DNA of 64,000 nucleotides from Sinorhizobium sojae CCBAU 05684 (GTDB lineage: Bacteria; Pseudomonadota; Alphaproteobacteria; Rhizobiales; Rhizobiaceae), in contig NZ_CP023067.1 of NCBI RefSeq assembly GCF_002288525.1, positions 2,356,001 through 2,420,000 on the forward strand, written 5' to 3'. The translations under genes and the position numbers were made by a program. Every line of letters starts with the position of its first letter. The stretch's first letter is position 1. Positions 1 to 8,780 of the stretch are shown here, in pieces. The notes under the pieces were generated by a model, which saw only the letters and a list, made by a program, of their open reading frames with translations, was not told the DNA's origin and ran no database searches.

Positions 1-373
1 GAAGAAGCATCTCGTCGAGGTACCGGCCGCCCAGGCAAATGAGATCGAAAGCTGGCTCTCCTCGAGCGTCGGCGTTGCCTTCAATATCCCCGATCTCACC
101 CGCGAGGGGCTGACCTTCGAGGGCGCCCGTTTGCTTGTCGCCAATGGCAAGCCGGTCGCCCAACTCGTCTACCGCGGTCGCGAAAGCGAGATCTTCGCCA
201 TCTGCTTCCTGAAGAACGGCAGCGGCGGGAAACCGGATCAATTCAGCGAGACGATCCGCGGCGATTTGAGCCTTGTCTCCTGGCAGAAAGGCGACGCTTC
301 CTTCGTCGTCATAGGCCCGTCTTCAGATGCCGGGCTGCAGGATCTCGCCCGGACGGTGGCGGCAGCGATCTAA
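1..373 (+). CDS. C-terminal part of a probable anti-sigma factor (5' end outside window)
   Basis: The reading frame is already open at base 2 and runs to the TAA at 371-373, so only about the last 123 residues are visible. The text FNIPDLTREGLTFEGARLLV followed by GKPVAQLVYRG and a short C-terminal domain resembles the periplasmic part of rhizobial RsiW/ChrR-type anti-sigma factors, in which an N-terminal cytoplasmic zinc domain and one membrane helix (both outside the window) precede this segment. The partner sigma-factor gene would be expected upstream. The family assignment is from recognition of this tail only. A 12-bp perfect hairpin follows the stop. Confidence 0.55.
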   Translation, partial: KKHLVEVPAAQANEIESWLSSSVGVAFNIPDLTREGLTFEGARLLVANGKPVAQLVYRGRESEIFAICFLKNGSGGKPDQFSETIRGDLSLVSWQKGDASFVVIGPSSDAGLQDLARTVAAAI

Positions 374-408
374 CGCCGAAACAACAAGCCCCTATCCTCC
401 TGTCGGCA

Positions 409-434
409 CCTTCTCCCCGCCAGCGGGGAGAAGG
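409..434. repeat. Palindromic intergenic repeat hairpin
   Basis: A perfect 12-bp inverted repeat (CCTTCTCCCCGC / GCGGGGAGAAGG, 2-nt loop) between the convergent anti-sigma tail and leuA. The same core occurs at 2586-2699, 15396-15530, 27304-27334, 40780-40951 and 47490-47590, so it is a dispersed element that may also end transcription here. No T-run follows on either strand. Confidence 0.8.
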
Positions 435-465
435 CCACTGCATGCCTTGCCTCGATTACAACCTT

Positions 466-487
466 CGCGCGTCTGATAAGACGCGCG
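466..487. repeat. Hairpin module of mosaic repeat (GCGCGTCT type)
   Basis: A 9-bp stem CGCGCGTCT/AGACGCGCG with a GATA loop, followed by GCGTTGTAG. The same module with a GAAA loop recurs at 63008-63029 and a diverged form at 34120-34149. It lies 38 bp past the leuA stop codon on the opposite side from the anti-sigma gene. Confidence 0.75.
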
Positions 488-524
488 GCGTTGTAGAGCG
501 AGGGCAATCGCGGGTTCGCCGCCC

Positions 525-2234
525 TTACTTGCCCAACGTCTCCAGTACGCGGTTGGCGGCCGAGACGATCGCTTCGAGCGAGGCGGCGACGATATTCGTG
601 TTGATGCCGACGCCGAACAGCGTGCCGCCCGGATATTCGACTTCCACATAGGCGATCGCGGCAGCGTTCGAGCCGTGCTGCAGCGAGTGTTCGGAATAGT
701 CCGCGACCGAGAGCTCGATGCCGAGATAGATCGACAGCGCGTTGATGAAACCGTCGATCGGGCCCGTGCCCTGGCCCTCGATCCGCCTGGCCTCGCCCCT
801 GTCTGTAATCTCCGCGGCGACGACGCGCAGTCCCTTGTGCTCGCTGACCGGATAGGTGTGGTGATCGACGAATTTGAGGCGCGCGCCGGGCTGCTCCACA
901 TAGCGTTCGATGAAGCGCTGATGGATCCGCTTCGACGGCAGTTCCTTGCCCCCCTCGTCGGTGATGCGCTGGATGTCCTCACGGAACTCGATCTGCAGTT
1001 TCCGCGGCAGGTTGATGCCGTAGTCCTCCTGCAGGATATAGGCGATACCGCCCTTGCCCGATTGCGAGTTGATGCGGATGATCGCCTCGTAGCTGCGTCC
1101 GACGTCGCGCGGGTCGATCGGCAGGTAGGGCACTTCCCAGAGCGCCTTGTTCGCCTGCTTCAGCGCCTTCATGCCCTTGTTGATCGCGTCCTGGTGCGAT
1201 CCGGAAAAGGCGGTGTAGACCAGCTCGCCGACGTAAGGGTGACGCTCCGGAATGACCATCTGATTGGAATATTCGTAGACTTCCTTGATGCGCTCGATGT
1301 CCGAGCAGTCGAGGTTCGGATCGACGCCCTGCGTGAACATGTTCAACGCCAGCGTCACCACATCGACATTGCCGGTGCGCTCGCCATTGCCGAAGAGGGT
1401 GCCCTCCACGCGGTCTGCGCCCGCCATCAGGCCGAGCTCGGTTGCGGCGATACCGGTGCCGCGGTCGTTGTGCGGATGCAGCGAGATGATCAGGTTATCG
1501 CGGTTGTCGAGATTGCGGCACATCCATTCGATCTGATCGGCATAGACGTTCGGCGTCGCCATCTCGACCGTCGACGGCAGGTTGATGATGAGCTTATTGT
1601 CCGCCGACGGCCTGATGATCTCGGTGACGGCGTTGCAGATCTCCAGCGCCACTTCGAGTTCCGTACCGGTGAAGCTTTCCGGCGAGTACTGGAAGCGGTA
1701 GCCGCCTCCCGCCTTCGCCGCCATGTCGGTGATCATCTTGGCGGCATCGGTGGCGATCTGCTTGATGCCGGAGACGTCCTTGGCGAAGACGACGCGGCGC
1801 TGTAGTTCGCTCGTCGAATTATAGAAGTGGACGATCGGATTGCGGGCGCCCTCGAGCGCCTCGAAGGTGCGCGTGATCAGTTCCGGACGGCATTGCACCA
1901 GCACCTGCAGGGACACGTCCTCCGGCACATTGCCTTCCTCGACGCACCAGCGGGCGAAATCGAAATCCGTCTGCGAGGCGGAGGGGAAGCCGATCTCGAT
2001 CTCCTTGAAGCCCATGTCCAGGAGCAGGTGGAACATGCGCGCCTTGCGGTCGTGCCCCATGGGATCGACGAGCGCCTGGTTTCCGTCGCGCAGGTCGACC
2101 GAGCACCAGATCGGCGCCTTGGTGATCGTCTTGGAAGGCCAGGTGCGATCCGGCAGCGCCACCTGCGGATAAGGCTCGTATTTCAACGCGGCCACAGGCA
2201 TGCCTTGCTTGACGGGGTGCGATTTCAAAATCAT
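525..2234 (-). CDS. leuA: 2-isopropylmalate synthase (long form)
   Basis: LeuA condenses acetyl-CoA with 2-ketoisovalerate to 2-isopropylmalate, the committed step of leucine synthesis in the cytoplasm. The 569 residues show the HMGL-like TIM barrel with the DLRDGNQAL metal and catalytic motif near residues 47-55, the metal-binding SLHPHNDRGTG motif and the following FGNGERTGN segment. The last roughly 130 residues form the LeuA allosteric domain that senses leucine. The length fits the longer LeuA type. The ATG start is preceded by GAGAAG about 7 nt upstream. The gene stands alone behind a ~300-nt leader with a Leu-codon-rich small reading frame (2402-2527), suggesting leucine control at the RNA level in addition to feedback inhibition. 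Confidence 0.96.
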   Translation of the reverse strand: MILKSHPVKQGMPVAALKYEPYPQVALPDRTWPSKTITKAPIWCSVDLRDGNQALVDPMGHDRKARMFHLLLDMGFKEIEIGFPSASQTDFDFARWCVEEGNVPEDVSLQVLVQCRPELITRTFEALEGARNPIVHFYNSTSELQRRVVFAKDVSGIKQIATDAAKMITDMAAKAGGGYRFQYSPESFTGTELEVALEICNAVTEIIRPSADNKLIINLPSTVEMATPNVYADQIEWMCRNLDNRDNLIISLHPHNDRGTGIAATELGLMAGADRVEGTLFGNGERTGNVDVVTLALNMFTQGVDPNLDCSDIERIKEVYEYSNQMVIPERHPYVGELVYTAFSGSHQDAINKGMKALKQANKALWEVPYLPIDPRDVGRSYEAIIRINSQSGKGGIAYILQEDYGINLPRKLQIEFREDIQRITDEGGKELPSKRIHQRFIERYVEQPGARLKFVDHHTYPVSEHKGLRVVAAEITDRGEARRIEGQGTGPIDGFINALSIYLGIELSVADYSEHSLQHGSNAAAIAYVEVEYPGGTLFGVGINTNIVAASLEAIVSAANRVLETLGK

Positions 2235-2346
2235 GTGCAGCTTCTCTTCGTCACTGGAGCGTCGCTTGCCGCATGCAATAGCCGATCGTCGGAATCATTG
2301 CGAGGCTGATGCTCGCCGGAGCGCGCTCTGTTTTAACTGTTAATTG

Positions 2347-2403
2347 CAGCTTGGTTCGAGGAGCGATCTGCCGGCAGGGCTTTTCGGCCGCCGGGCGCTC
2401 CTC
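2347..2403 (-). promoter_or_regulatory. Competing hairpins in the leuA leader
   Basis: Just after the Leu codons the RNA can form GCCGGG/CCCGGC. Alternatively it can form a longer hairpin with an 8-bp outer stem GAGGAGCG/CGCTCCTC and an inner CCGGC/GCCGG stem. Both use the same CCCGGC strand, so they exclude one another, as in attenuators. The outer hairpin is followed by GAACCAAGC rather than a T-run, so whether it ends transcription is open. Confidence 0.4.
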
Positions 2404-2527
2404 ACCGGACCCGGCAACCGCGCGTAAGGCCGAGAAGGAGAAGCGAGGCGAAGGCGCGGGCGGAAGCGCGATTCTTATCGCGTCCGGAGAAGATCTTTGC
2501 GATCTTGTGTGCTTTCACCTGGGTCAT
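2402..2527 (-). CDS. Candidate leuA leader peptide (41 aa, Leu run)
   Basis: A 41-codon frame upstream of leuA on the same strand. It starts ATG-ACC-CAG and ends TGA at 2402-2404. Residues 28-34 read S-L-L-L-L-G-L, with alternating CTT and CTC codons, followed at once by GC-rich sequence that can fold in alternative ways. A sigma70-like promoter sits so that transcription would begin at or next to the ATG, the same leaderless layout seen at trpL in this window. A leader peptide rich in the end-product amino acid is the hallmark of ribosome-mediated attenuation. Translation is inferred. There is no canonical U-tract terminator behind it, which is the main weakness. Confidence 0.5.
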   Translation of the reverse strand: MTQVKAHKIAKIFSGRDKNRASARAFASLLLLGLTRGCRVR

Positions 2528-2534
2528 GCAAGTG

Positions 2535-2563
2535 CCTATACACGGCTAGACGCTCTGGGGCAA
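2535..2563 (-). promoter_or_regulatory. Predicted sigma70 promoter of the leuA leader transcript
   Basis: On the minus strand TTGCCC (2558-2563) is separated by 17 bp from TATAGG (2535-2540). Seven nt separate the -10 box from the A of the leader ATG at 2527, placing the start of transcription on or beside the start codon. Prediction from sequence only. Confidence 0.45.
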
Positions 2564-2585
2564 GCGGTGAAGCGAATTGCTGCCG

Positions 2586-2699
2586 CCCCCTCACCCTAGC
2601 CCTCTCCCCGCAGGCGGTGCGAGGGGACTGAGCCGGCGCTGCGGGTCTCCTTCGCCCCGCTTGCGGGGAGAAGGTGGCCGGCAGGCCGGATGAGGGGTG
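2586..2699. repeat. Palindromic intergenic repeat, two hairpins
   Basis: Contains the signature CCCTCACCCTAGCCCTCTCC, a decayed CCCCGCAGGCGGTGCGAGGGG hairpin and a second CGCCCCGCTTGCGGGGAGAAGG hairpin, ending in the GGCCGGCAGGCCGGATGAGG tail shared with the copies near 40780 and 47580. It fills the space between the clpP stop and the leuA promoter region. Confidence 0.75.
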
Positions 2700-2731
2700 G
2701 CCGCGTGCTCATCCCGGCCGGGAGCTCGACA

Positions 2732-3316
2732 TCAGATTTCGGTGACGGAGGTGATGATCCGCGACACGAGCCCGTAAGCCTTCGCTTCGTCCGCGCCGAG
2801 CCAGTAGTCGCGATCGGTGTCCTTAGCGATCTTCTCGACAGGTTGGCCGGTTGCTTCCGAGAAGATCCGGTTGAGACGCTCGTTCATCTTTATGATCTCC
2901 CGCGCCTGAATCTCGATGTCGGACGCCATGCCGCGCGTACCGCCGGACGGTTGGTGCAGCAGGAAGCGGGTGTTAGGCAGGCACAGGCGGCGTTCCTTGG
3001 GCGCGCCGACATAGATCAGCGCGCCGGCGGAAGCAACCCAGCCAGTGCCGATCGTCCAGACCTTGGGCTTCACAAATTTGATCATGTCGTGAATGCTGTC
3101 GCCCGATTCCACGTGGCCGCCCGGCGAATTGACGAAGATGCGAATGTCGTCATCGCTGGCCGAGGCCAATGCCACGAGCTGTGAGCAGACCTTCAGCGAC
3201 AGTTCCTGCGTGACCGTTCCGTAGATGAAAATCGAACGCGACTTGAAAAGGTTCGCCTCCGTTTCCTTGCCGAGCGGCAATTCGGTCTTTTTCTCTTCCT
3301 GTTCGTCGTCGTTCAT
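2732..3316 (-). CDS. clpP: ClpP-family ATP-dependent protease subunit (paralogue)
   Basis: Proteolytic subunit that assembles into tetradecameric rings and degrades proteins fed by a Clp ATPase. With the start at 3316 the protein has 194 residues. The catalytic triad is visible: Ser96 in GWVASAGAL, His121 in FLLHQPSGG and Asp170 in KDTDRDYW. The sequence around Ser (VASAG instead of the usual AASMG) and the acidic N-terminus without propeptide suggest one of the secondary rhizobial ClpPs rather than the housekeeping copy, which normally sits beside clpX and lon. An ATG two codons upstream (3322) is disfavoured because GGAG lies only 1 nt before it but 7 nt before the chosen ATG. No Clp ATPase is adjacent. 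Confidence 0.92.
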   Translation of the reverse strand: MNDDEQEEKKTELPLGKETEANLFKSRSIFIYGTVTQELSLKVCSQLVALASASDDDIRIFVNSPGGHVESGDSIHDMIKFVKPKVWTIGTGWVASAGALIYVGAPKERRLCLPNTRFLLHQPSGGTRGMASDIEIQAREIIKMNERLNRIFSEATGQPVEKIAKDTDRDYWLGADEAKAYGLVSRIITSVTEI

Positions 3317-3651
3317 CCGCATTCTCCGGACTCCTCATGAAATGCCTCAAAGTCAGATAATGCGACTCGACAGCGAAAACAATGCAATGAAATGGGCGAA
3401 GCCGGCTCCGTCCAGCCGGTGCTGCGGCGATGGTAAATGCGTGAGGGGCGGCAAATGCCGTATGGACAGCGCGCAAAAGCCCAATAAGATCAGCGCGTCA
3501 GCAGCGGTGCGGTCGGTGCCAGAGCGCCTAATGTTAGGCCCGCGCCCGGCTGACATGAATTGATGGCAATGGACGACGGGATGCAGTCCAGGTCATCGCG
3601 ATTTGAGCCAGGCGGGCTGCCCTCCAGGCCTGCCGACCAGTGGGGACCCGA
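3317..3651. other. Intergenic region between divergent clpP and HupE-like gene
   Basis: About 335 bp without a convincing gene. It must hold the promoters of both flanking genes. The only clear structure is a perfect dyad GCCTAA-TG-TTAGGC at 3526-3539, about 110 bp before the permease start, a possible operator. I checked for cobalamin riboswitch boxes because some HupE relatives carry cobalt, and did not find them. Confidence 0.5.
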
Positions 3652-4230
3652 ATGAAGAAACAGATCCTTATCGCCGCCGCCGCGCTTGCTGCCTCCGCCG
3701 CACCTGCCTTCGCACATTTCGACCCTGCGTCGCACGGCTCCCTCATGGCCGGTCTGTCGCACCCGCTTTTCGGCGCCGACCATATCCTTGCGATGCTCGC
3801 CGTCGGCCTCTGGGCCGGTGAGATCGGCGGCCGGGCACGCTGGATGGTACCCGCGGCCTTCGTCGCCACCATGGCCGTCGGCTTTGCGCTCGCCGTGATC
3901 GGCGTCGGCCTGCCCTTCGTCGAACCGGCGATCCTCGCATCCGTCGTTGCTCTCGGCCTGATAGTGGCGATCGCCGTCCGGCTCGGTGCCGCGAAGGCCG
4001 CCGCCATTGTCGCCGTTTTCGCGCTGTTCCACGGTGATGCGCATGGGGGCGAGCTCGGTGCGGCCGGGGCCTGGTCCTTTGCCGCGGGCTTCATGATTGC
4101 GACCGCCCTCCTCCATGTCGCCGGTATCGGCCTTGGCATGGCTCTCGCTAGGCTCTCGGGCGGCGGCAAGCTCGCCCGCCTCCTCGGCGGCATCACGGCG
4201 CTTGCCGGTGCGGCGCTGATGCTGGGATGA
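3652..4230 (+). CDS. HupE/UreJ family metal permease
   Basis: A 192-residue membrane protein of the HupE/UreJ family, whose members take up nickel (or cobalt) for hydrogenase, urease or other metalloenzymes. Residues 1-22 form a signal-like hydrophobic leader ending AAPAFA-H, as is typical for the family, so the mature N-terminus would begin with the metal-binding His. The family motif HPLFGADH follows around residue 38, and a second HGDAHGGE motif lies near residue 131, with about six hydrophobic segments. The ATG at 3652 is chosen because GGGGAC lies just upstream and the signal starts MKKQ; an ATG at 3640 would add four residues. No hydrogenase or urease genes are nearby, so the client enzyme is unknown. 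Confidence 0.85.
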   Translation: MKKQILIAAAALAASAAPAFAHFDPASHGSLMAGLSHPLFGADHILAMLAVGLWAGEIGGRARWMVPAAFVATMAVGFALAVIGVGLPFVEPAILASVVALGLIVAIAVRLGAAKAAAIVAVFALFHGDAHGGELGAAGAWSFAAGFMIATALLHVAGIGLGMALARLSGGGKLARLLGGITALAGAALMLG

Positions 4231-4243
4231 TGGTGTGAAGAGC

Positions 4244-4272
4244 GAAAGGGCCGGGTTCATGCCCGGCCTTTC
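4244..4272. terminator. Hairpin after the HupE-like gene
   Basis: GAAAGGGCCGGG and GCCCGGCCTTTC form an almost perfect 12-bp stem with a short loop directly between the permease stop and the next start. No T-run follows, so termination would be weak or factor-assisted. Confidence 0.45.
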
Positions 4273-4285
4273 GGGAAATTGCTGA

Positions 4286-4762
4286 ATGCTGGTGATTCGC
4301 CCTGCGCTCCCCGAGGAGATTGACGTCCTTGCCGCGGTCGGGCTTTCAGCTTGGCGCAAGGGGATAGGACCACTGGTGTCCGCGTCGGTGGCGGCCAGGA
4401 TCACCGCAAGTAATCCCTTCGTGCCATTCCTGCGGGAATTGAGGTCGCTCGCGCTGGTGGCCGAGATTGATGGCAGAGCAGCGGGTATTGGCGCCTGCGA
4501 GCGCGGCGACGATACGATCAGCGATATCTGGATCGCTCCGGCCTTCGAAGGGCGCGGCGCCGGATCGGCGCTGATACGAGCGCTCGAGGCACAGATCGCC
4601 GGTCGAGGCTATGCGAAAGCGCATATTCAGGTGGCCGCCCTGAACGAGCGGGCGCTCCAGCTCTATCGGCACCTCGGCTATCGGGAGATCTGGCGAAAGG
4701 TCCTGTTCGACCCGATCCTCGAGACCGATCTGGAGAAGATTGGTCTCTCAAAGCCTCTTTGA
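4286..4762 (+). CDS. GNAT family N-acetyltransferase
   Basis: A 158-residue single-domain acyltransferase of the GNAT superfamily, which transfers acetyl from acetyl-CoA to an amine. The acetyl-CoA pyrophosphate loop (motif A) is visible as IAPAFEGRGAGSALIRALE around residues 83-101, followed by the NERALQLYRHLGY stretch of motif B near residues 121-133. The substrate cannot be read from the sequence. It follows the permease by 55 bp across a hairpin and may be partly cotranscribed. No strong ribosome site precedes the ATG; the GTG two codons later is an alternative start. Confidence 0.85.
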   Translation: MLVIRPALPEEIDVLAAVGLSAWRKGIGPLVSASVAARITASNPFVPFLRELRSLALVAEIDGRAAGIGACERGDDTISDIWIAPAFEGRGAGSALIRALEAQIAGRGYAKAHIQVAALNERALQLYRHLGYREIWRKVLFDPILETDLEKIGLSKPL

Positions 4763-4849
4763 GCTCTTTCGGCGCGCGAATACCTCCTCAACCCTCCCCA
4801 CAAGGAGGAGGGGTTGCGGAGGTCTTGTCCCGCACCTGAACCCCGTCGG

Positions 4850-5314
4850 TCACCCGCGTCCGCGGTAGGTCGGCACGCCCTGGTCCGGCAGCCAGACGCC
4901 CTCTGGGGGATTGCCGGTCTGCCAGAAGACGTCGATCGGGATGCCGCCGCGCGGGTACCAGTAGGCGCCGATCCGCAGCCACTTCGGCGAGAGCAGCGAC
5001 ACCAGCCGCTTGGCGATCTCCATGGTGCAATCCTCATGGAAGGCGCCGTGATTGCGGAAGGAATGCAGGAACAGTTTCAGGGATTTCGACTCGACCAGCC
5101 AGCCATCCGGCACGTAGTCGATGACAATATGTGCGAAGTCCGGCTGTCCCGTCATTGGGCAGAGCGAGGTGAACTCCGGCGCGGTGAAGCGGACGACGAA
5201 GTCCGTGCCGGCGTGGCCGCTAGGCACCCTTTCCAGCACGGCATCCTCCGGGCTTTGCGGCAGATCCACCTTTGCTCCGAGTTGCGAAAGTCCTGATACA
5301 TCGGTCTTCGTCAT
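4850..5314 (-). CDS. queF: NADPH-dependent 7-cyano-7-deazaguanine reductase
   Basis: QueF reduces preQ0 to preQ1 in queuosine tRNA modification. The 154-residue length matches the short (YkvM-type) QueF. The thioimide-forming Cys52 ([10 protein letters not shown]), Asp59 and the substrate-binding ESKSLK motif at 75-80 are present, together with the conserved [12 protein letters not shown] stretch. The start at 5314 (MTKTDVSG) has GGAG 10 nt upstream. An ATG nine bases upstream has GGAG only 1 nt away and is less likely. Other queuosine genes (queC, queD, queE) are not in the window. Confidence 0.95.
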   Translation of the reverse strand: MTKTDVSGLSQLGAKVDLPQSPEDAVLERVPSGHAGTDFVVRFTAPEFTSLCPMTGQPDFAHIVIDYVPDGWLVESKSLKLFLHSFRNHGAFHEDCTMEIAKRLVSLLSPKWLRIGAYWYPRGGIPIDVFWQTGNPPEGVWLPDQGVPTYRGRG

Positions 5315-5444
5315 TTCCGTCATGCTCCAATCTGCATTGAGACGTCGGATGGGCGCACCGCCCACCTTTTTCCTTATCCCGCCGCCGCATGATGTCTTAA
5401 CGCATCAGGCAGCAATTCTAAGTGCGACAGCGTTGCCCGTCCGG

Positions 5445-6362
5445 TCAGGCGCGCGAGGCTGTGGTCTTGACGCGCACGCCGTGCGCCTTCTCGCCCTCCG
5501 GCTCGACATGAATGGCGATCCGCGCCCCCGGCTGGACGGCGCGGATGGCATCCTCGATGCGGTCGCATATATCATGCGCTTCGCCAACCGGCATCGCCTC
5601 CGGCACGACCATGTGAAAGTCCACGAAGGTTGCCGGGCCAGCCTGCCGCGTCTTCAGGTCGTGAACGCCGAGCGAGCCGCCGGCGTTGTCCGCGATCGCC
5701 TGCTTGATCGCCTCCTCTTCCTCCGCCGGCACGGCCCTGTCCATCAGCCCGTCGATCGAGCGCGAGATGACCTTCCAACCCTGCCAGAGGATATTGCCGG
5801 CGACGACCACCGCAAGCAGCGGATCGAGGATCGCGTAGCCGGTGGCAAGCACCAGGAGAAGGCCGACGAGGACGCCCGCCGAGGTCACGACATCCGACAG
5901 GATATGGTGTCCATCGGCGCTGAGCGCCGGGGAACGGTGGCGCCTGCCCGCCCGGATCAACAGATAGGCCCAGGCGGCGTTGATGACGCCGGCGCCGAAA
6001 TTAATCGCGAGGCCGAGCGCGGGCGCATCCAGCATGGAGGGCGCCATCATTTCCGGCACAGCCTCCCAAATGATCAGAAGCGCCGCGACGACGATCAGCA
6101 CGCCTTCCATGACCGCGGAAAAATACTCCGCCTTGTGATGTCCGAATGGGTGCGTCGCATCCGCCGGCTTCGCCGCGTAGCCGATCATCACATAGGCGAT
6201 CACCGCAGCAATCACATTGACGATGGATTCCAACCCATCCGAGAGAAGAGCCACCGAGCCCGTCACCCACCAGGCGAGCATCTTCAAGCCCATGACGCCG
6301 ATGGAAAGCGGCATGCCCCAGAGGGCGAGCTTCAGGACTGTTCGGTTGTCGGGCGCGGTCAT
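5445..6362 (-). CDS. Cation diffusion facilitator family transporter
   Basis: Inner-membrane metal/proton antiporter of the CDF family (Zn2+, Fe2+, Mn2+ or Co2+ export). The 305 residues show about six membrane segments and a cytoplasmic C-terminal domain. The transport-site signatures are visible: SDGLES in helix 2, HPFGHHKAEYFSA in the loop after it, and SADGHHILSDVVTS in helix 5, in which Asp, His and Asp line the metal site. The C-terminal ferredoxin-like domain carries FVDFHMVVP. The ATG at 6362 has AAGG six nt upstream and is preferred over upstream in-frame starts. Metal specificity cannot be called. Confidence 0.9.
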   Translation of the reverse strand: MTAPDNRTVLKLALWGMPLSIGVMGLKMLAWWVTGSVALLSDGLESIVNVIAAVIAYVMIGYAAKPADATHPFGHHKAEYFSAVMEGVLIVVAALLIIWEAVPEMMAPSMLDAPALGLAINFGAGVINAAWAYLLIRAGRRHRSPALSADGHHILSDVVTSAGVLVGLLLVLATGYAILDPLLAVVVAGNILWQGWKVISRSIDGLMDRAVPAEEEEAIKQAIADNAGGSLGVHDLKTRQAGPATFVDFHMVVPEAMPVGEAHDICDRIEDAIRAVQPGARIAIHVEPEGEKAHGVRVKTTASRA

Positions 6363-6488
6363 GCTCATCCTTCTGCAGATGCAAACGAGTTGCAAATGCA
6401 TGCCAGTTCAAACGCAAAACCGCCCGCGCGGGTTTTCGCGCAGGCGGATTGTCGTCACCATATGGGCGACATCGGACAGCTTGTCAAA

Positions 6489-6503
6489 GGGCGGTCACCG
6501 CCC
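6489..6503. terminator. Perfect hairpin downstream of trpE(G)
   Basis: GGGCGGT-C-ACCGCCC is a perfect inverted repeat between the trpE(G) stop and the CDF start. On the minus strand it is followed by TTTGAC, so it is at best a weak terminator. Confidence 0.35.
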
Positions 6504-6543
6504 GCGCGTCTCCGCCGCAGGTAGGCGGAAGCGGCTGCTGTCG

Positions 6544-8733
6544 TCAGGCCGCCTTGACCTTTGCCCTCTTGGCCAGATGCGCCACCACATTCTCGATCAT
6601 CCGCATGCCGGCGTCACCGCCGAGAGTCATGATCGACTCGGGATGGAACTGCACCGCAGCCACGGGCTCCTTCGTGTGCTCGATGCCCATGATCGTCCCG
6701 TCCTCGCTCTCCGCCGTGATCATGAACTCACGCGGCAGGCTCGATGGATCGGCGAAGATCGAATGATAGCGCCCGACCGTCACCTCGCGGCCGAGACCGG
6801 AAAAGACGATGCCCGGTTCCAACACCCGGATGCGCGACGGCTTGCCATGCATCGGGATTGCCAGTTGCCGGAGATCTCCGCCATAGGCCTCGGCGAGGGC
6901 CTGCAGGCCGAGGCATACGCCGAAGATCGGCAACTCCCGCGCCCGCGCCTTCTTGATCGTCGCCTTGCAGTCGAAATCCTTCGGGCTGCCGGGTCCGGGC
7001 GAAAGCACGACAAGGTCCGGCTTTATCCGATCGAAGATTTCCTCGGCGACCGGTGTGCGAACCGTCGTCACCGTCGCCCCCGTCTGGCGAAAATAATTCG
7101 CGAGCGTGTGGACGAAGCTGTCTTCGTGGTCGACGAGCAGGATCTTGACGCCGGCGCCCACCGGGGCTACGTCGCGCGCCGCCTTGGCGCTGTTGGCGGA
7201 TTTCGCATCGCGAATGGCTGCAAGCATGGCAGAGGCCTTCAGTTCTGTTTCGGCTTCTTCGTCGTCGGGGTTCGAATCATAGAGCAGCGTCGCGCCCGCC
7301 CGCACCTCGGCAATCCCGTCCTTGATGCGGATCGTGCGCAGCGTCAGGCCGGTGTTCATATCGCCATTGAACCCGACCATGCCGATCGCACCGCCATACC
7401 AGGCGCGCGGGCTCTTTTCGTGGTTCTCGATGAAGCGCATCGCCCAGAGCTTCGGCGCGCCGGTGACGGTCACCGCCCAGGCATGGCTCAGAAAGCCGTC
7501 GAAAGCGTCCATATCGTCGCGCAAGCGCCCCTCGATGTGATCGACTGTATGGATCAGCCGCGAATACATCTCGATCTGGCGACGGCCGATCACTTTCACC
7601 GATCCCGGCACGCAGACGCGGCTCTTGTCATTGCGGTCCACATCCGAGCACATCGTGAGCTCGGACTCGTCCTTCTTCGAGTTCAGGAGCTTTAGGATCT
7701 GCTCGCTATCGGCGATCGGATCGTCGCCGCGCTTGATCGTCCCGGAAATCGGGCAGGTTTCGATGCGCCGGCCCGATACGCGCACGAACATCTCCGGCGA
7801 GGCGCCGACGAGATATTCCTGGTTTCCGAGGTTGATGAAAAAGGAATAGGGCGACGGGTTGATCGCCTTCAGCCGATTGGAAATCTCCGACGGCCGGCTT
7901 TCGCAGCGTTCGTAGAACTTCTGCCCCGGCACCACTTCGAAAAGGTCGCCGCGGCGGAAGCTCTCCTTCGCCTTAACGACAAGCTCGGCATATTCGCCGG
8001 GGCGATGGTCCCCGTGCGGCGGGATGCTGTCGACCATCTGGAACGGTTCCGGCGCAATCTCCGCCGCCTTGCTCTCGGTTGAAAGCCCGTCCCTGGCAAA
8101 GTCGTACCGGTCGATCCAGGCTTTTGCCGCATAGTGGTCGACGACGAGGATCTCGTCGGGCAGGAAGAGCACCATGTCTCGCTGGTCGTCCGGGCGCTCG
8201 AGCTTGAGCTCGATCGCGTCGAACTGGAAGGCAAGGTCGTAGCCGAAGGCACCATAGAGACCGAGGCTCGAATCCTCTTCCGAATGGAAGAGGTCCGTCA
8301 CTGCGCGGAGCACCGTGAAGACGGTCGGCATCTTCGAGCGTTCTTCCTCTGTGAAGACGCGGTCGGGCTCGTTGATGGTGACGTCGAGTCGGCGAGCGGT
8401 CAGCGCTCCGAGCGTGATGTCGGCAACGGTGTTGAGGTGCTCGGCGATCAGTGCCAGCAGCACCTCGCCGCGTTCGTTATAGGCTTCGATCCAGAGCGAG
8501 CGGCCGAAGGAAGAGATGGCAAGTGGCGGATCGACGACGGCGGTGTCCCAGCGGGTGTAGCGGCCGGGATATTCGTAGTTGGAGGAGAAGACCGCGCCGC
8601 GGCGCTCGTCAAGCCTTGCGACATAGCCGGCTATCGCGTCCGTGTAGGAGGCTTCGCGCCGCCTGCGGGTGACCACGATCCCGCCTTTGGTGGTGTAGCT
8701 TTCCGCGCCGTTATCCAGAATTACCGTTGCCAT
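6544..8733 (-). CDS. trpE(G): Fused anthranilate synthase, TrpE-TrpG
   Basis: Converts chorismate and glutamine to anthranilate, the first step of tryptophan synthesis. The 729-residue single chain carries the chorismate-binding TrpE part (about 1-510) and, after a short linker, the glutamine amidotransferase TrpG part (about 535-725). TrpG shows the oxyanion strand VLSPGPGSP, nucleophile Cys in [11 protein letters not shown] and His-Glu in FHPESIM. The fusion is typical of Rhizobiales. The ATG at 8733 has GGAGCGA at good spacing; the frame remains open further upstream but that part overlaps the leader. Expression is governed by the trpL attenuator immediately upstream. No other trp genes are adjacent. 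Confidence 0.97.
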   Translation of the reverse strand: MATVILDNGAESYTTKGGIVVTRRRREASYTDAIAGYVARLDERRGAVFSSNYEYPGRYTRWDTAVVDPPLAISSFGRSLWIEAYNERGEVLLALIAEHLNTVADITLGALTARRLDVTINEPDRVFTEEERSKMPTVFTVLRAVTDLFHSEEDSSLGLYGAFGYDLAFQFDAIELKLERPDDQRDMVLFLPDEILVVDHYAAKAWIDRYDFARDGLSTESKAAEIAPEPFQMVDSIPPHGDHRPGEYAELVVKAKESFRRGDLFEVVPGQKFYERCESRPSEISNRLKAINPSPYSFFINLGNQEYLVGASPEMFVRVSGRRIETCPISGTIKRGDDPIADSEQILKLLNSKKDESELTMCSDVDRNDKSRVCVPGSVKVIGRRQIEMYSRLIHTVDHIEGRLRDDMDAFDGFLSHAWAVTVTGAPKLWAMRFIENHEKSPRAWYGGAIGMVGFNGDMNTGLTLRTIRIKDGIAEVRAGATLLYDSNPDDEEAETELKASAMLAAIRDAKSANSAKAARDVAPVGAGVKILLVDHEDSFVHTLANYFRQTGATVTTVRTPVAEEIFDRIKPDLVVLSPGPGSPKDFDCKATIKKARARELPIFGVCLGLQALAEAYGGDLRQLAIPMHGKPSRIRVLEPGIVFSGLGREVTVGRYHSIFADPSSLPREFMITAESEDGTIMGIEHTKEPVAAVQFHPESIMTLGGDAGMRMIENVVAHLAKRAKVKAA

Positions 8734-8780
8734 TCGTCTCGCTCCGTCAAAGCCCGGTCTTTCCACGCGGCCCGAATACG

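Noticed and set aside
675..1805. Long plus-strand open frame (376 codons) opposite leuA
   Set aside because: Antisense shadow of leuA in GC-rich DNA; Arg/Asp/Leu-rich text without domains or ribosome site, while leuA carries all its family motifs.
3317..3651. Possible cobalamin or nickel riboswitch before the HupE-like gene
   Set aside because: Looked for the B12-box and flanking helices in 3317-3651; only isolated GGTGCC words and a short dyad are present.
5121..6524. 467-codon plus-strand frame opposite queF and the CDF gene
   Set aside because: Spans two well-supported genes on the other strand and has low-complexity His/Arg/Asp composition typical of antisense shadows.
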